Shown here one piece after another: positions 8,349 through 16,921 of a stretch of DNA of 64,000 nt. The position numbers and the translations under genes were made by a program. The stretch's first letter is position 1. Every line of letters begins with the position of its first letter. Below the pieces are notes generated by a model. It saw only the letters and a program-made list of their open reading frames with translations. It was not told the origin of the DNA and did not search any database. Source of the stretch: Ideonella_A sakaiensis_A (GTDB lineage Bacteria; Pseudomonadota; Gammaproteobacteria; Burkholderiales; Burkholderiaceae_C); contig NZ_CP182947.1 of NCBI RefSeq assembly GCF_048320135.1, positions 1,054,001-1,118,000 on the forward strand. The letters are read 5' to 3'.

Positions 8349-8904
8349 ACGGCGCCGGATAACTGACGGCGATCACCTCGATCATCTCGACACCGGCCGG
8401 CGTGTGCAGCGGCACTTCGTCCCCTGCCCTCGCCTTCAGCAGCGCCCGCGCGATCGGCGAGATCCAGCTGACTTCGCCGGCCGTGCTGTCGGCCTCGTCG
8501 ATGCCCTTGATCGTGATGGTGCGGCGTTCGCCGTCGCTGTTCTCGTAGTCGACCGTCGCGCCGAAGAAGATCTGGTCGTTGCCGTGGTGCAGCGACGGAT
8601 CGACGACCTCGGCGATGTCGAGCCGCTTGGTCAGGAAACGAATCCGCCGATCGATCTCGCGCAGCCGCTTCTTGCCGTACAGATAGTCGCCGTTTTCGCT
8701 GCGGTCGCCATTCTTCGCGGCCCACGAAACGATCTCGACGATCTTCGGCCGCTCGTCGTCGAGCAACGACAGCAGTTCGCCACGCAGCCGCTCGTAGCCC
8801 TGCGGCGTCATGTAGTTCTTGCTGCCGGCCGGAACCGGCGGCGCGGCCACATCATCGTCGTCTTCGTCGACGGCGTCTGATTCGCGTGTGAATGCCTTGC
8901 TCAT
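8338..8904 (-). CDS. greB: Transcript cleavage factor GreB
   Basis: This 188-residue factor enters the RNA polymerase secondary channel and stimulates cleavage of backtracked RNA. The acidic tip is present in the NGDRSENGDY segment, followed by the GreB-specific YGKKRLREIDRRIRFLTKRL helix. An N-terminal extension of about 28 residues rich in Asp/Glu makes it longer than the usual 158-residue GreB. It lies 37 bases after the response-regulator gene on the same strand and overlaps spoT tail to tail. Confidence 0.9.
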   Translation of the reverse strand: MSKAFTRESDAVDEDDDDVAAPPVPAGSKNYMTPQGYERLRGELLSLLDDERPKIVEIVSWAAKNGDRSENGDYLYGKKRLREIDRRIRFLTKRLDIAEVVDPSLHHGNDQIFFGATVDYENSDGERRTITIKGIDEADSTAGEVSWISPIARALLKARAGDEVPLHTPAGVEMIEVIAVSYPAPFKA

Positions 8905-8941
8905 CTGGCTTCGATTCGCCCGTTGCCGATCGGTTCCGGGA

Positions 8942-9577
8942 TCACTCTCCCACCAGGCCGTGGCGGATCGCGTAGACGGTCATCTCGGAGTTGTTCGTCA
9001 GCCCGAGTTTTTCCAGCACCCGCGCGCGATAGACGCTGACGGTTTTCGGGCTCAGCATCAGCTGCTCGGCGATGTCGGACAGCCGTTTGCCCGACGCGAT
9101 CATCACCAGCGTCTGCAGTTCGCGGTCCGACAGCTTTTCATGCGCAACCTGGTCGGCCGGCGTCGTCAGACTCTCGACCAGCATCTGCGCGATCTCCGGC
9201 GTGACATATTTGCGGCCCTGTGAGACCGTGCGCACCGCCGAGACGATCAGCGCCGGATCGCCGCCCTTGTTGACATATCCGAAGGCGCCAGCCCGCAGCG
9301 CGCGGATCGCATACTGGTCTTCCGGATACATCGAGACGACCAGCACCTTGACCGGATTGCCCTCCTCCTTCAGCACATGCAGCACGTCGAGGCCGCTGCG
9401 TCCGGGCAGGTTGATGTCGAGCACCAGCACGTCGCAGCTGGCGCTGCGCAACAGGCTGCGCAGTTCGCCGTAGTCACCGGCCTCGCCGACGACCTCGATG
9501 TCCGGCGCATCGGACAAGGTATCGCGGATGCCGCGCCGGATCAGCGCATGGTCGTCGCAAAGCATCACTCGGATCAT
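8942..9577 (-). CDS. NarL/FixJ-type response regulator
   Basis: This 211-residue regulator has a receiver domain (acidic pocket D8-D9, phosphoacceptor D54, switch Lys in NKGG near 104) and a C-terminal LuxR-type helix-turn-helix (LSDRELQTLVMIASGKRLSDIAEQL onward). Its start codon shares one base with the stop of the upstream kinase (TGATG), so the two are co-translated partners. The target genes are not evident from the context. Confidence 0.9.
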   Translation of the reverse strand: MIRVMLCDDHALIRRGIRDTLSDAPDIEVVGEAGDYGELRSLLRSASCDVLVLDINLPGRSGLDVLHVLKEEGNPVKVLVVSMYPEDQYAIRALRAGAFGYVNKGGDPALIVSAVRTVSQGRKYVTPEIAQMLVESLTTPADQVAHEKLSDRELQTLVMIASGKRLSDIAEQLMLSPKTVSVYRARVLEKLGLTNNSEMTVYAIRHGLVGE

Positions 9578-10725
9578 CAGTTTTCTCCCCAGCCGGTCGG
9601 GTCGAGGTTGTGGCTGCCCAGCATGCTCAGGTCGGGCACTGCCGACCGTTGCGCCACATCGTTCAACGGAATCGAGAGTATCAGCGTCGTGCCGGCGCTG
9701 CTGCTGCTCAGGTCGACCCAGCCCTCGACGGTACGGGCCCGCTCATGCAGGCCGCGGATGCCGAACGAGCGGTCCTTGCCGAGATCCTGCTGGCTGAGGC
9801 CGCGCCCGTTGTCGCTGATCTCGAGCGACAACACGCCGCCGGCATGTGCAAGGTCGATCTGCACCTTGCTCGCATTCGCATGTTTGCTGATGTTGGTCAG
9901 CGCCTCCTGCGCGGTGCGGTAGGCGACCAGCGGCACGCCGGCCGGCAGCACCGGCAGCCGTTCCGGCGTCCGGAGGGCACACGGCACGCCAGTGCGCCGC
10001 TCGAAGCGACCGGCCATCCACTGCAGCGCGGCCACCAGGCCCTGCTCGAGGATCGCCGGACGCAGGTTGTGCATGATGCGCTGGCTCGATTCGATCGCCG
10101 AGATCACCGTTTCCAGCGCCGATTCGGCACGCGCGCGCACCTCGGCCGACTCGCTGCGCCGGATCAGCCAGGCAAGGTCGAACTTGACCGCGGTCAGCGA
10201 GCCGCCAACGTCGTCATGGATTTCGCGCGCGATCGCAGTGCGTTCCAGTTCGATGCTGGTCTGCAGGTGCTGCGCGAGTTCGTGCAGCCGCTGCTTCGAC
10301 GCATCGAGCTCGAGGTCGGCGCGCACCCGCGCCTTGCGCATCAGGTTGGCATCGACCGCTCTGAGCAGTGCCGGCGCGAGCCGCGTCAGGTTGCTTTTCA
10401 ACAGGTAGTCGCTGGCGCCGTTGCGCATCGCCTCGACCGCGGTTTCCTCGCCGATTTCGCCGGAAACGAGGATGAACGGCACCTCGCCGCCCTGGGCCCG
10501 CCACAGGTCGAGCGCGACCAGCCCGGAAAAACCGGGCAGGTTGTAGTCGGAAATGATCGCATCCCACGGCTGCTGCACGGCGCGCAGGAATGCCGCCTCG
10601 CCATCGACGCGAAGCGAAATGGGATCGATGCCGCCACGGCGCAGCTGCGCGAGCATCAACTCATGGTCGAGCTCGCTGTCTTCCAAGTGCAGAATCCGCA
10701 ACGGCCGTATCACCTGATGTTCCAT
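9577..10725 (-). CDS. Receiver-histidine kinase of the HisKA_3 (NarX-like) class
   Basis: This 382-residue cytoplasmic kinase has an unusual order. An N-terminal receiver domain (D60 phosphoacceptor) comes first, then a coiled linker, a HisKA_3 dimerisation helix with H170 in REIHDDVGG, and a HATPase domain (N box in YRTAQEALTNISKHA, G1 box in SDNGRGL). There is no transmembrane segment or periplasmic sensor, so the input is either intracellular or phosphate from another kinase. It is coupled to the following NarL-type regulator. The C-terminal 30 residues after the ATPase are unassigned. Confidence 0.88.
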   Translation of the reverse strand: MEHQVIRPLRILHLEDSELDHELMLAQLRRGGIDPISLRVDGEAAFLRAVQQPWDAIISDYNLPGFSGLVALDLWRAQGGEVPFILVSGEIGEETAVEAMRNGASDYLLKSNLTRLAPALLRAVDANLMRKARVRADLELDASKQRLHELAQHLQTSIELERTAIAREIHDDVGGSLTAVKFDLAWLIRRSESAEVRARAESALETVISAIESSQRIMHNLRPAILEQGLVAALQWMAGRFERRTGVPCALRTPERLPVLPAGVPLVAYRTAQEALTNISKHANASKVQIDLAHAGGVLSLEISDNGRGLSQQDLGKDRSFGIRGLHERARTVEGWVDLSSSSAGTTLILSIPLNDVAQRSAVPDLSMLGSHNLDPTGWGEN

Positions 10726-10782
10726 CAGCGAGGAGTATGCCGCGCAGCCGACCTCCGGGCGACGAGATGGCCGCCGATTCGC

Positions 10783-13365
10783 CTATTCGGCAGCCATCCG
10801 CAGCGTCGTCACGACCGGCCGGCGCAGCACCTCGCGCAGCCCCCACCAACCGGCCGCCAGCGCCAGCAGTGCGCCTGCAATGCCACCGAGCACCGGCACC
10901 CATGGCGAGGCGTTCCAGCTGAACTCGAAGACATAACGCGCCAGCGCCCAGCCGACCGCCGCCGCCGCCAGCGATGCCAGCACGCCGGCCAGCGCGCCGA
11001 TGCCGAGCAATTCGGCGCGCTGCACCTTGGCCAGCAGGCTGCCGCTGGCGCCGAGCGCACGCATCACGGCAAATTCACGCGCCCGTGCCTCACGGGTCGC
11101 GGTGACAGCGGCGAACAACACGACCAGACCGGCGGCCAGCGTGAAGCCGAACAGGAATTCGACCGCGCGGATCACCTGGTCGAGGATGCGCTGCACCTGC
11201 GCAATCGACGCCGAGACGTCGACATTGGTGATGTTCGGGAATTCACGCGTCAGCCGGTTGTCGAAACTGGCAGTCGGCGCCGCATCCGCCGGCGCGGCCG
11301 GCGCGCGGAACGCGGCGATGTAGCTGATCGGCACATCGGTCAACTGCGCGGTCGGGAACATCACGAAAAAATTGACGCGCATCGAGGCCCAGTCGACCTT
11401 GCGCAGGCTGGTGATGCGGCCCTCGACGAGCTGGCCGGCAATGTCGAAACGCAAGGTGTCGCCGAGTTTGAGCCCCAGCGTCTCGGCCAGCCCTTCCTCG
11501 ACACTGATCGCCCCCGGCTCTTCGGCGACCCAGCGGCCGCCGACGATCGTGTTGTGTTCGGGTTGTTGCGCCGCGTGGCTGAGGTTGAATTCGCGCTCGA
11601 CCAGTCGGCGGGCCCGCTCGTCCGATTGTTGGTCGCCCTGCACCGCCTCGCCGTTGACCGCGACCAGCCGGCCGCGGATCATCGGGTACCAGTCGTAGCG
11701 GGTCACGCCGTCGGCCGCAAGCCGGGCGCGGAAGGCCTCGCCCTGGTCCGGCTGGATATTGATCACGAAGCGGTTCGGCGCATCCGGTGGTGTCGCCTGG
11801 CGCCAGCTGCCGATCAGGTCGGTGCGCAGCAGCACCAGCAGCACCAGCGCCAGCAGGCCGACGCTGAGCGCCGAGACCTGCAGCACCGCAAACGCCGGAC
11901 GGGCGGCGATCTGCCGGGTCGCCAGCACCAGCCAGCGCGGCGCACGCGATTCGGGAACCGCGCGACGCAGCAGGCTGACCGCGGCCCAGCTGAGCAATGC
12001 GAAGAAGCCGACTGCAGCGGCAAAACCGCCAACCGCGATCAGGCCGAGTTTCAGGTCCGACGACACCGCCATCAGCAATGCGACGAATCCGAGCAGCCCT
12101 GCGCCGAGCACCGCCAGCGACGCCGGCTTGATCGCGCCGACGTCACGGCGGATCACCCGCAACGGCGGCACGCGCGCCAGTTGCAGCACCGGCGGCAGCC
12201 CGAATCCGACCAGCAGCGTCAGGCCGACACCGATGCCGAACAGCGCCGGCCAGAAGGTGGCTGCCGGCAAGGCGGATTCGACCAGGCCGGACAGCAGCCA
12301 GACGAAGACATGGTGCACCGCAAAGCCGGCTCCGACGCCGAGCAGGCTGGCCAGCAAACCAACCAGGCCGAATTCGATCAGGTATTGCCAGGCGATCTGC
12401 CGCTGCGACTGGCCGAGCACCCGCAGCATTGCGCAATCGTCGAGGTGGCGGCTGGCAAAGTCGCGCGATGCGATCGCCACCGCCACGGCGGCAAGCAATG
12501 CCGCCAGCAGCGCCACCAGATTGAGAAATTTTTCGGCCCGGTCGAGCGTCTGCCGCATCTCGGGCCGCCCGGACGCCATCGACTCGAGCCGAGCGCCGCG
12601 CAGCTTGCCGGATTTCAGCTCGACTTCGGCCCATTCGGTGAAGCGGCGGACGACCCGGTCGTCATTGGCCGGTGATGCAACGGCCAGCCGGTAGCTGACG
12701 CGGCTGGCCGGCTGGATCAGCCCGGTCGCCGGCAGATCGGCCTGGTTCAGCATCACCCGCGGCGAAAAACTCATGAAACCGGCACCGCGGTCGGGTTCGA
12801 TCAGGATCGCACGGGCAATCTGCAGCCGGCTGTCGCCGAGCAGCAGCGGATCGCCGACGCGCAGCCCGAGCGCGTCGAGCAGGCCGGGGTCGACCCAGAC
12901 CGTGCCTCGCTGCGGCGCACCCTTGACCGCCACGCCTTCGCCGCCGGTGCCGGCGGACAACTGCAGCTTGCCGCGCAGCGGATAGTTGTCGCTGACCGCC
13001 TTCACCGCGACCAGCCGGGTCGCGCCACCCTGTGCGACATCGGCGCGGCCCATGCTCGGAAAACTGGTCGAGGTGGCCACCTGCAGCCCGAGTGATTGCG
13101 CCTTCTCGGCAAACTGCGCTGGCGCCGGCTTGTCGCTCGACAGGATCGCGTCGCCGCCCATCAGCTGGCGGGCATCGCGGGCCAGGCCGGTATTCAGCCG
13201 GTCGGCAAAAAATCCGACCGCGGTCAATGCGGCAACCGCCAGCGTCACCGCGACGATCAGCAGCCGCAGCTCGCCGGCACGGAAGTCGCGCCTGAGCTGC
13301 TGCCAGGCCAGGCGCCAGACCGAAACCTTCAACACCGATACCGGATGGGCTGCCTCGACATTCAT
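10783..13365 (-). CDS. YbbP-like FtsX/MacB-fold ABC transporter permease
   Basis: This 860-residue inner-membrane protein has one N-terminal helix near residues 30-50, a large periplasmic region, a block of helices in the middle and another at the C terminus, with two FtsX-type permease domains. This is the plan of YbbP and of lipoprotein-exporter permeases. The frame is open 93 codons upstream, but that stretch is Arg-rich and unlike a protein; the ATG at 13365 begins the recognisable sequence. The cognate ABC ATPase (YbbA-like) is not adjacent: the flanks are a dioxygenase and a histidine kinase. Confidence 0.82.
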   Translation of the reverse strand: MNVEAAHPVSVLKVSVWRLAWQQLRRDFRAGELRLLIVAVTLAVAALTAVGFFADRLNTGLARDARQLMGGDAILSSDKPAPAQFAEKAQSLGLQVATSTSFPSMGRADVAQGGATRLVAVKAVSDNYPLRGKLQLSAGTGGEGVAVKGAPQRGTVWVDPGLLDALGLRVGDPLLLGDSRLQIARAILIEPDRGAGFMSFSPRVMLNQADLPATGLIQPASRVSYRLAVASPANDDRVVRRFTEWAEVELKSGKLRGARLESMASGRPEMRQTLDRAEKFLNLVALLAALLAAVAVAIASRDFASRHLDDCAMLRVLGQSQRQIAWQYLIEFGLVGLLASLLGVGAGFAVHHVFVWLLSGLVESALPAATFWPALFGIGVGLTLLVGFGLPPVLQLARVPPLRVIRRDVGAIKPASLAVLGAGLLGFVALLMAVSSDLKLGLIAVGGFAAAVGFFALLSWAAVSLLRRAVPESRAPRWLVLATRQIAARPAFAVLQVSALSVGLLALVLLVLLRTDLIGSWRQATPPDAPNRFVINIQPDQGEAFRARLAADGVTRYDWYPMIRGRLVAVNGEAVQGDQQSDERARRLVEREFNLSHAAQQPEHNTIVGGRWVAEEPGAISVEEGLAETLGLKLGDTLRFDIAGQLVEGRITSLRKVDWASMRVNFFVMFPTAQLTDVPISYIAAFRAPAAPADAAPTASFDNRLTREFPNITNVDVSASIAQVQRILDQVIRAVEFLFGFTLAAGLVVLFAAVTATREARAREFAVMRALGASGSLLAKVQRAELLGIGALAGVLASLAAAAVGWALARYVFEFSWNASPWVPVLGGIAGALLALAAGWWGLREVLRRPVVTTLRMAAE

Positions 13366-13502
13366 CGGCGCGACCTTACACGAAGGCTGCCAACCCACGC
13401 CGGACTGGGGCCGCTGCGGACGCAGCCGGCAGCGGCAAAATCTGCAGCCAGCATGCAAATCGACAGAATCCGCCGAGCGCCAGACGCAGGCCCAATCGTC
13501 AG

Positions 13503-14345
13503 ATGACATCCGCTGCCCAGACCGTACCCGCGCTGTTCGTCTCCCACGGCTCGCCGATGATCGCGCTCGAACCCGGCGCGGCCGGTGCGTTTTTGCAGGC
13601 GCTTGGTGAGCGCTGGCGGGCCCGTTTCGGCGCGCCGGCGGCAATCGTCAGCATCTCCGCCCACACCTCGGCTCGCGTGCCGGTGATGCTGGCGGCCGCC
13701 CGGCACCAGGCGATCCACGATTTCGGCCCGTTCGATCCGCGGCTGTTCGAGATGCGCTACGACGCACCGGGCGCGCCGGCGCTGGGGAAGCGGGTTGCCG
13801 CGCTGCTCGGCGACGCCGGCCTGGCCGTTCAGCAGCTTGACCAGGGCGGGCTCGACCATGGCGCCTGGACGGCGTTGCGCTACCTGTTCCCGCAGGCCGA
13901 AATTCCAGTATTGCCGCTCGCCTTCGTGCCGAGTCAGCCGCCGCAGGCGCAATTCGATCTCGGCCAGGCGCTGGCGCCGCTGCGCGACGACAACGTGATG
14001 GTGCTCGGCAGCGGCAGCATCACGCACAACCTGCAACGCGTTTTCGCCGGCGGCATCCGCGCCGATCCCGATCGGCCGGAGATCCCGCAAAGCCGCGCCT
14101 TTCGCGACTGGTTTGCCGAGCGCAGCGCACAGCGCGACTGGACGGCGCTGTTCGACTACCGCCGGCAGGCGCCGCATGCCGTCGACATGCATCCGAGCGA
14201 CGAACACCTGCTGCCGTGGTATGTCGCAGCCGGCGCTGGCGGCGCCGATGCCGCACCGCTGCGGCTGCACGACAGCGTCACCTATGGCGCGCTCGGCATG
14301 GATGCCTATGCCTTCGGTGCAGCGGCGGCATTGCTCGCCGACTGA
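13503..14345 (+). CDS. LigB-superfamily extradiol dioxygenase (4,5-DOPA dioxygenase, YgiD-like)
   Basis: A 280-residue class III ring-cleaving dioxygenase. The conserved SHGSPM segment (H15), ISAHTS (H54), the GSGSITHNL block and a C-terminal HPSDEHLLPWY segment supply the metal site and the second-shell His residues. Members cleave catechol-like substrates such as DOPA; the physiological substrate in bacteria is often unknown. It diverges from the permease gene across 137 bases and overlaps the convergent hydrolase gene by 40 bases, so the two transcripts are complementary at their 3' ends. Confidence 0.85.
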   Translation: MTSAAQTVPALFVSHGSPMIALEPGAAGAFLQALGERWRARFGAPAAIVSISAHTSARVPVMLAAARHQAIHDFGPFDPRLFEMRYDAPGAPALGKRVAALLGDAGLAVQQLDQGGLDHGAWTALRYLFPQAEIPVLPLAFVPSQPPQAQFDLGQALAPLRDDNVMVLGSGSITHNLQRVFAGGIRADPDRPEIPQSRAFRDWFAERSAQRDWTALFDYRRQAPHAVDMHPSDEHLLPWYVAAGAGGADAAPLRLHDSVTYGALGMDAYAFGAAAALLAD

Positions 14346-15205
14346 ATCGGCGCGCCGGCGGCGAGCGTTGCCGCCAATGTCTCGTTGAATGCCGCAGCGT
14401 CCTCGAACTGGACCCAGTGACCGGCGCCGGGCAGCATGGCCAGCGAGCGGAAATCGGGCGCGCGTTGCAATGCGTCGTCGATCAGGCCCATCCTGCCCTC
14501 GTAAAGCCGGTCGGCGCCACCCCAGATGCCGGACAACGGGCAGCCGATCCGCGGCAGCAGCTGCCAGATCGCATCGGTATGGGCCAGCCGGCGGCGCGGC
14601 ATCCGGTCGCGGACGATGTTGGTGTCGTGCAGCCAGACCACCAGTTCATCGACCGACTCGTCGCGCGCGAGCATCATCTGCCGCAGGTTGTAGCGGTGCA
14701 GCCGATTCCGTTCTTCGCCGGCCGGCAGATGCACCCACTGACGCAGGCCGAGCCTGGAGACCGGTTCGACGCTGAGCGCCGGTGCACCGGCCAGCACCAG
14801 CTGGCGCAGCCGCCGCGGCTGCGCAGCGGCAAGAAAGCTGGCAACGATGCCGCCAAACGAAAACGCGACAACATCGCAGGCTGCATCGCCGATCAGTTGC
14901 TGCAGCCCGTCTTCGATCAACGGCGCGATCGCATCGGCATCCTCGCCGGTCACCGGACGCTCGGATGCGCCGAAACCCGGCAGGTCCGGCGCCAGCACGC
15001 AGCGCCCGGCGTCGACCAGCGCGCCGATGTTGCGCACCCAGTGGGTCCAGCTGCCGGCTCCGCCGTGCAGCAGCAACGTGGTCTGCGCCCCGCTGCCCCA
15101 GCGATGCCAGCGGATGTTCGCGCCAGCGCAAACGGTATCGATCCGCTGCGCGGCGGCTTCGACGGCGGCCACATCGGCCGGTGATTGAATCTGGATGGGC
15201 AGCAT
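14306..15205 (-). CDS. Alpha/beta-fold hydrolase
   Basis: A 299-residue hydrolase with an oxyanion-hole HGG (LLLHGGAGS), a nucleophile elbow AFSFGG and a C-terminal catalytic His in GHWVQFED. The acid residue probably lies in the region after IWGGADRL. The fold resembles MhpC/BphD-type and related hydrolases, but nothing identifies the substrate. Its 3' end overlaps that of the dioxygenase gene. Confidence 0.8.
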   Translation of the reverse strand: MLPIQIQSPADVAAVEAAAQRIDTVCAGANIRWHRWGSGAQTTLLLHGGAGSWTHWVRNIGALVDAGRCVLAPDLPGFGASERPVTGEDADAIAPLIEDGLQQLIGDAACDVVAFSFGGIVASFLAAAQPRRLRQLVLAGAPALSVEPVSRLGLRQWVHLPAGEERNRLHRYNLRQMMLARDESVDELVVWLHDTNIVRDRMPRRRLAHTDAIWQLLPRIGCPLSGIWGGADRLYEGRMGLIDDALQRAPDFRSLAMLPGAGHWVQFEDAAAFNETLAATLAAGAPIQSASNAAAAPKA

Positions 15206-15376
15206 CGGCGGCTCTGCAAAAAACAGCGTCAGTATGCCTTCGGCACCGCATGAGCCGGGGCCGAAAGATGCGTCCGGCGAGACTGCCGCACCTTGCCCGA
15301 TGCTGCCGGCATTGCAAGCCGGCGCGTGTCTTTGCCTTAAAGTTCGTTCCGCAAACCCCGACCCGGAGACTGACCG

Positions 15377-15748
15377 ATGTTGCTGTTGATCTGGGCGATC
15401 GCGCTGCTGTGCATCGGCCTGTGGTCACTCGCCTGCTGGGGCATCGCCCACCTGCTGGCGATGCAGCCCGCCGATTTCCAGGATCTGAAATCGCTGGCCG
15501 ACCAATGGCCTTACCGTGACGAACTCGACCGCTGGCTGCCCGGCTGGCAGACGCTGCTGCAGTTTCTGCTCGATCTGGCCCAGGGCCTGCTGGCCGGGCT
15601 CAGCAATGCCGCGCCGTGGCTGGTCTGGACGCTGTGGGCGATCGGCGCCGGGTTGGCGCTGCTGGTCGCCGGCCTGTTGACGGCGGCGGTGCTGCTGTTG
15701 CGCAAGGACGGCAACAAGCCGCCGCCGGCGCTGCCGTCGCCACGCTGA
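15377..15748 (+). CDS. Small two-helix membrane protein, unknown function
   Basis: This 123-residue protein has one strongly hydrophobic segment at residues 2-26 and another at about 82-108, joined by a polar, Trp-containing stretch, and ends in a short basic, Pro-rich tail. CCCGGAGACTGACCG precedes the ATG, giving a reasonable ribosome-binding site. I do not recognise a family. It is convergent with the deaminase gene 17 bases downstream and stands 171 bases from the divergent hydrolase gene. Confidence 0.65.
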   Translation: MLLLIWAIALLCIGLWSLACWGIAHLLAMQPADFQDLKSLADQWPYRDELDRWLPGWQTLLQFLLDLAQGLLAGLSNAAPWLVWTLWAIGAGLALLVAGLLTAAVLLLRKDGNKPPPALPSPR

Positions 15749-15765
15749 CGGCGGCCGATGCGACT

Positions 15766-16818
15766 TCAGGCGTCGGCAAAGACCCGGTCCAGTGCCTCGA
15801 CCCACGGCCGCCGCGCGGCTTCGTCGACGAAGCTCGCGCGGAAGCTGTTCAGCGCCAGCAGGTAGGCCTCGCGCGCACCGAGCTGCGGCAGCGCGGCGAA
15901 GGTTTCGGTGAAATTCTGGTTGATGTAGCCGCCGAAATAGGCCGGGTCGTCGGAATTGATCGTCGCGATCAAGCCGGCATCGAGCAGCGCCGGCAGCTGA
16001 TGCTCGGCCATCGTCTTGTAGACACACAGCTTGACATTCGACAACGGACAGACCGTCAGCGGCACCTGCTCTTTTGCCAGCCGCTTCATCAGGTCCGGAT
16101 CCTCGATGCTGCGAACGCCATGGTCGATGCGTTCGACTTGCAGCAGATCGAGTGCATTCCAGACATAGGCCGGCGGCCCCTCCTCGCCGGCATGGGCGAC
16201 CAGCCGCAGCCCGAGGTCGCGGCAGCGGGCGAAGACGCGGGCGAATTTTTCCGGCGGATGGCCGCGTTCGCTGCTGTCGAGGCCGACGCCGGTGATGCGG
16301 TCGCGAAACGGCAGCGCCTGCTCGAGTGTCTCGAATGCGGCCTCTTCGCTGAGATGGCGAAGAAAACACATGATCAACGCCGAACTGATGCCGAGCTCGC
16401 GCTGCGCCGTGGCACAGGCCCGGCTCAACCCGTCGATCACCGTCTCGAATGCGACGCCGCGATCGGTGTGGGTCTGCGGATCGAAAAACAGCTCGGCATG
16501 GACGACGTTGTCGGCGACCGCACGCTCGAAATAGGCCATCGCCATGTCGAAGAAATCCTGCTCCTTCAGCAGCACGCTGGCGCCGGCGTAATAGATGTCG
16601 AGAAAACTCTGCAGGTCGGTGAAGGCATATGCCGCGCGCAGGCTTTCGACATCCGGGTATGCGAGTTCGACGCCATTGCGCTGCGCCAGCGCGAAGATCA
16701 GTTCGGGCTCGAGCGAGCCCTCGATGTGGATGTGCAGCTCGGCCTTCGGCATCGAGCGCAGCAGCGCCGGCAGCGCGGCGCGGTCGATCTTGTCGAAGTC
16801 GATGTCCGGTTGACTCAT
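15766..16818 (-). CDS. Adenine deaminase (adenosine-deaminase fold, type 2)
   Basis: A 350-residue amidohydrolase that most likely converts adenine to hypoxanthine in purine salvage. Zinc-site features are visible: KAELHIHIEGS near the N terminus, the HAGEEG block, the ERIDHGVRS segment and NSDDPAYFGGY. The SSERGHPPEKF and SDDPAYFGGY segments are, as I recall the family, those of adenine deaminases rather than true adenosine deaminases. The ATG at 16818 is chosen because the residues upstream, from a GTG at 16851, do not look like the family; neither start has a strong ribosome-binding site. Confidence 0.82.
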   Translation of the reverse strand: MSQPDIDFDKIDRAALPALLRSMPKAELHIHIEGSLEPELIFALAQRNGVELAYPDVESLRAAYAFTDLQSFLDIYYAGASVLLKEQDFFDMAMAYFERAVADNVVHAELFFDPQTHTDRGVAFETVIDGLSRACATAQRELGISSALIMCFLRHLSEEAAFETLEQALPFRDRITGVGLDSSERGHPPEKFARVFARCRDLGLRLVAHAGEEGPPAYVWNALDLLQVERIDHGVRSIEDPDLMKRLAKEQVPLTVCPLSNVKLCVYKTMAEHQLPALLDAGLIATINSDDPAYFGGYINQNFTETFAALPQLGAREAYLLALNSFRASFVDEAARRPWVEALDRVFADA

Positions 16819-16921
16819 GGGGTCAGCTTTCGAAAGGATGGAGCCCCTCACCGGGCGGCGAGGCGGCGGTCTGCGAGGTCGGTTCGGTCCGATTGTCGCA
16901 GGCCGGCAACCCGCACTGGCC

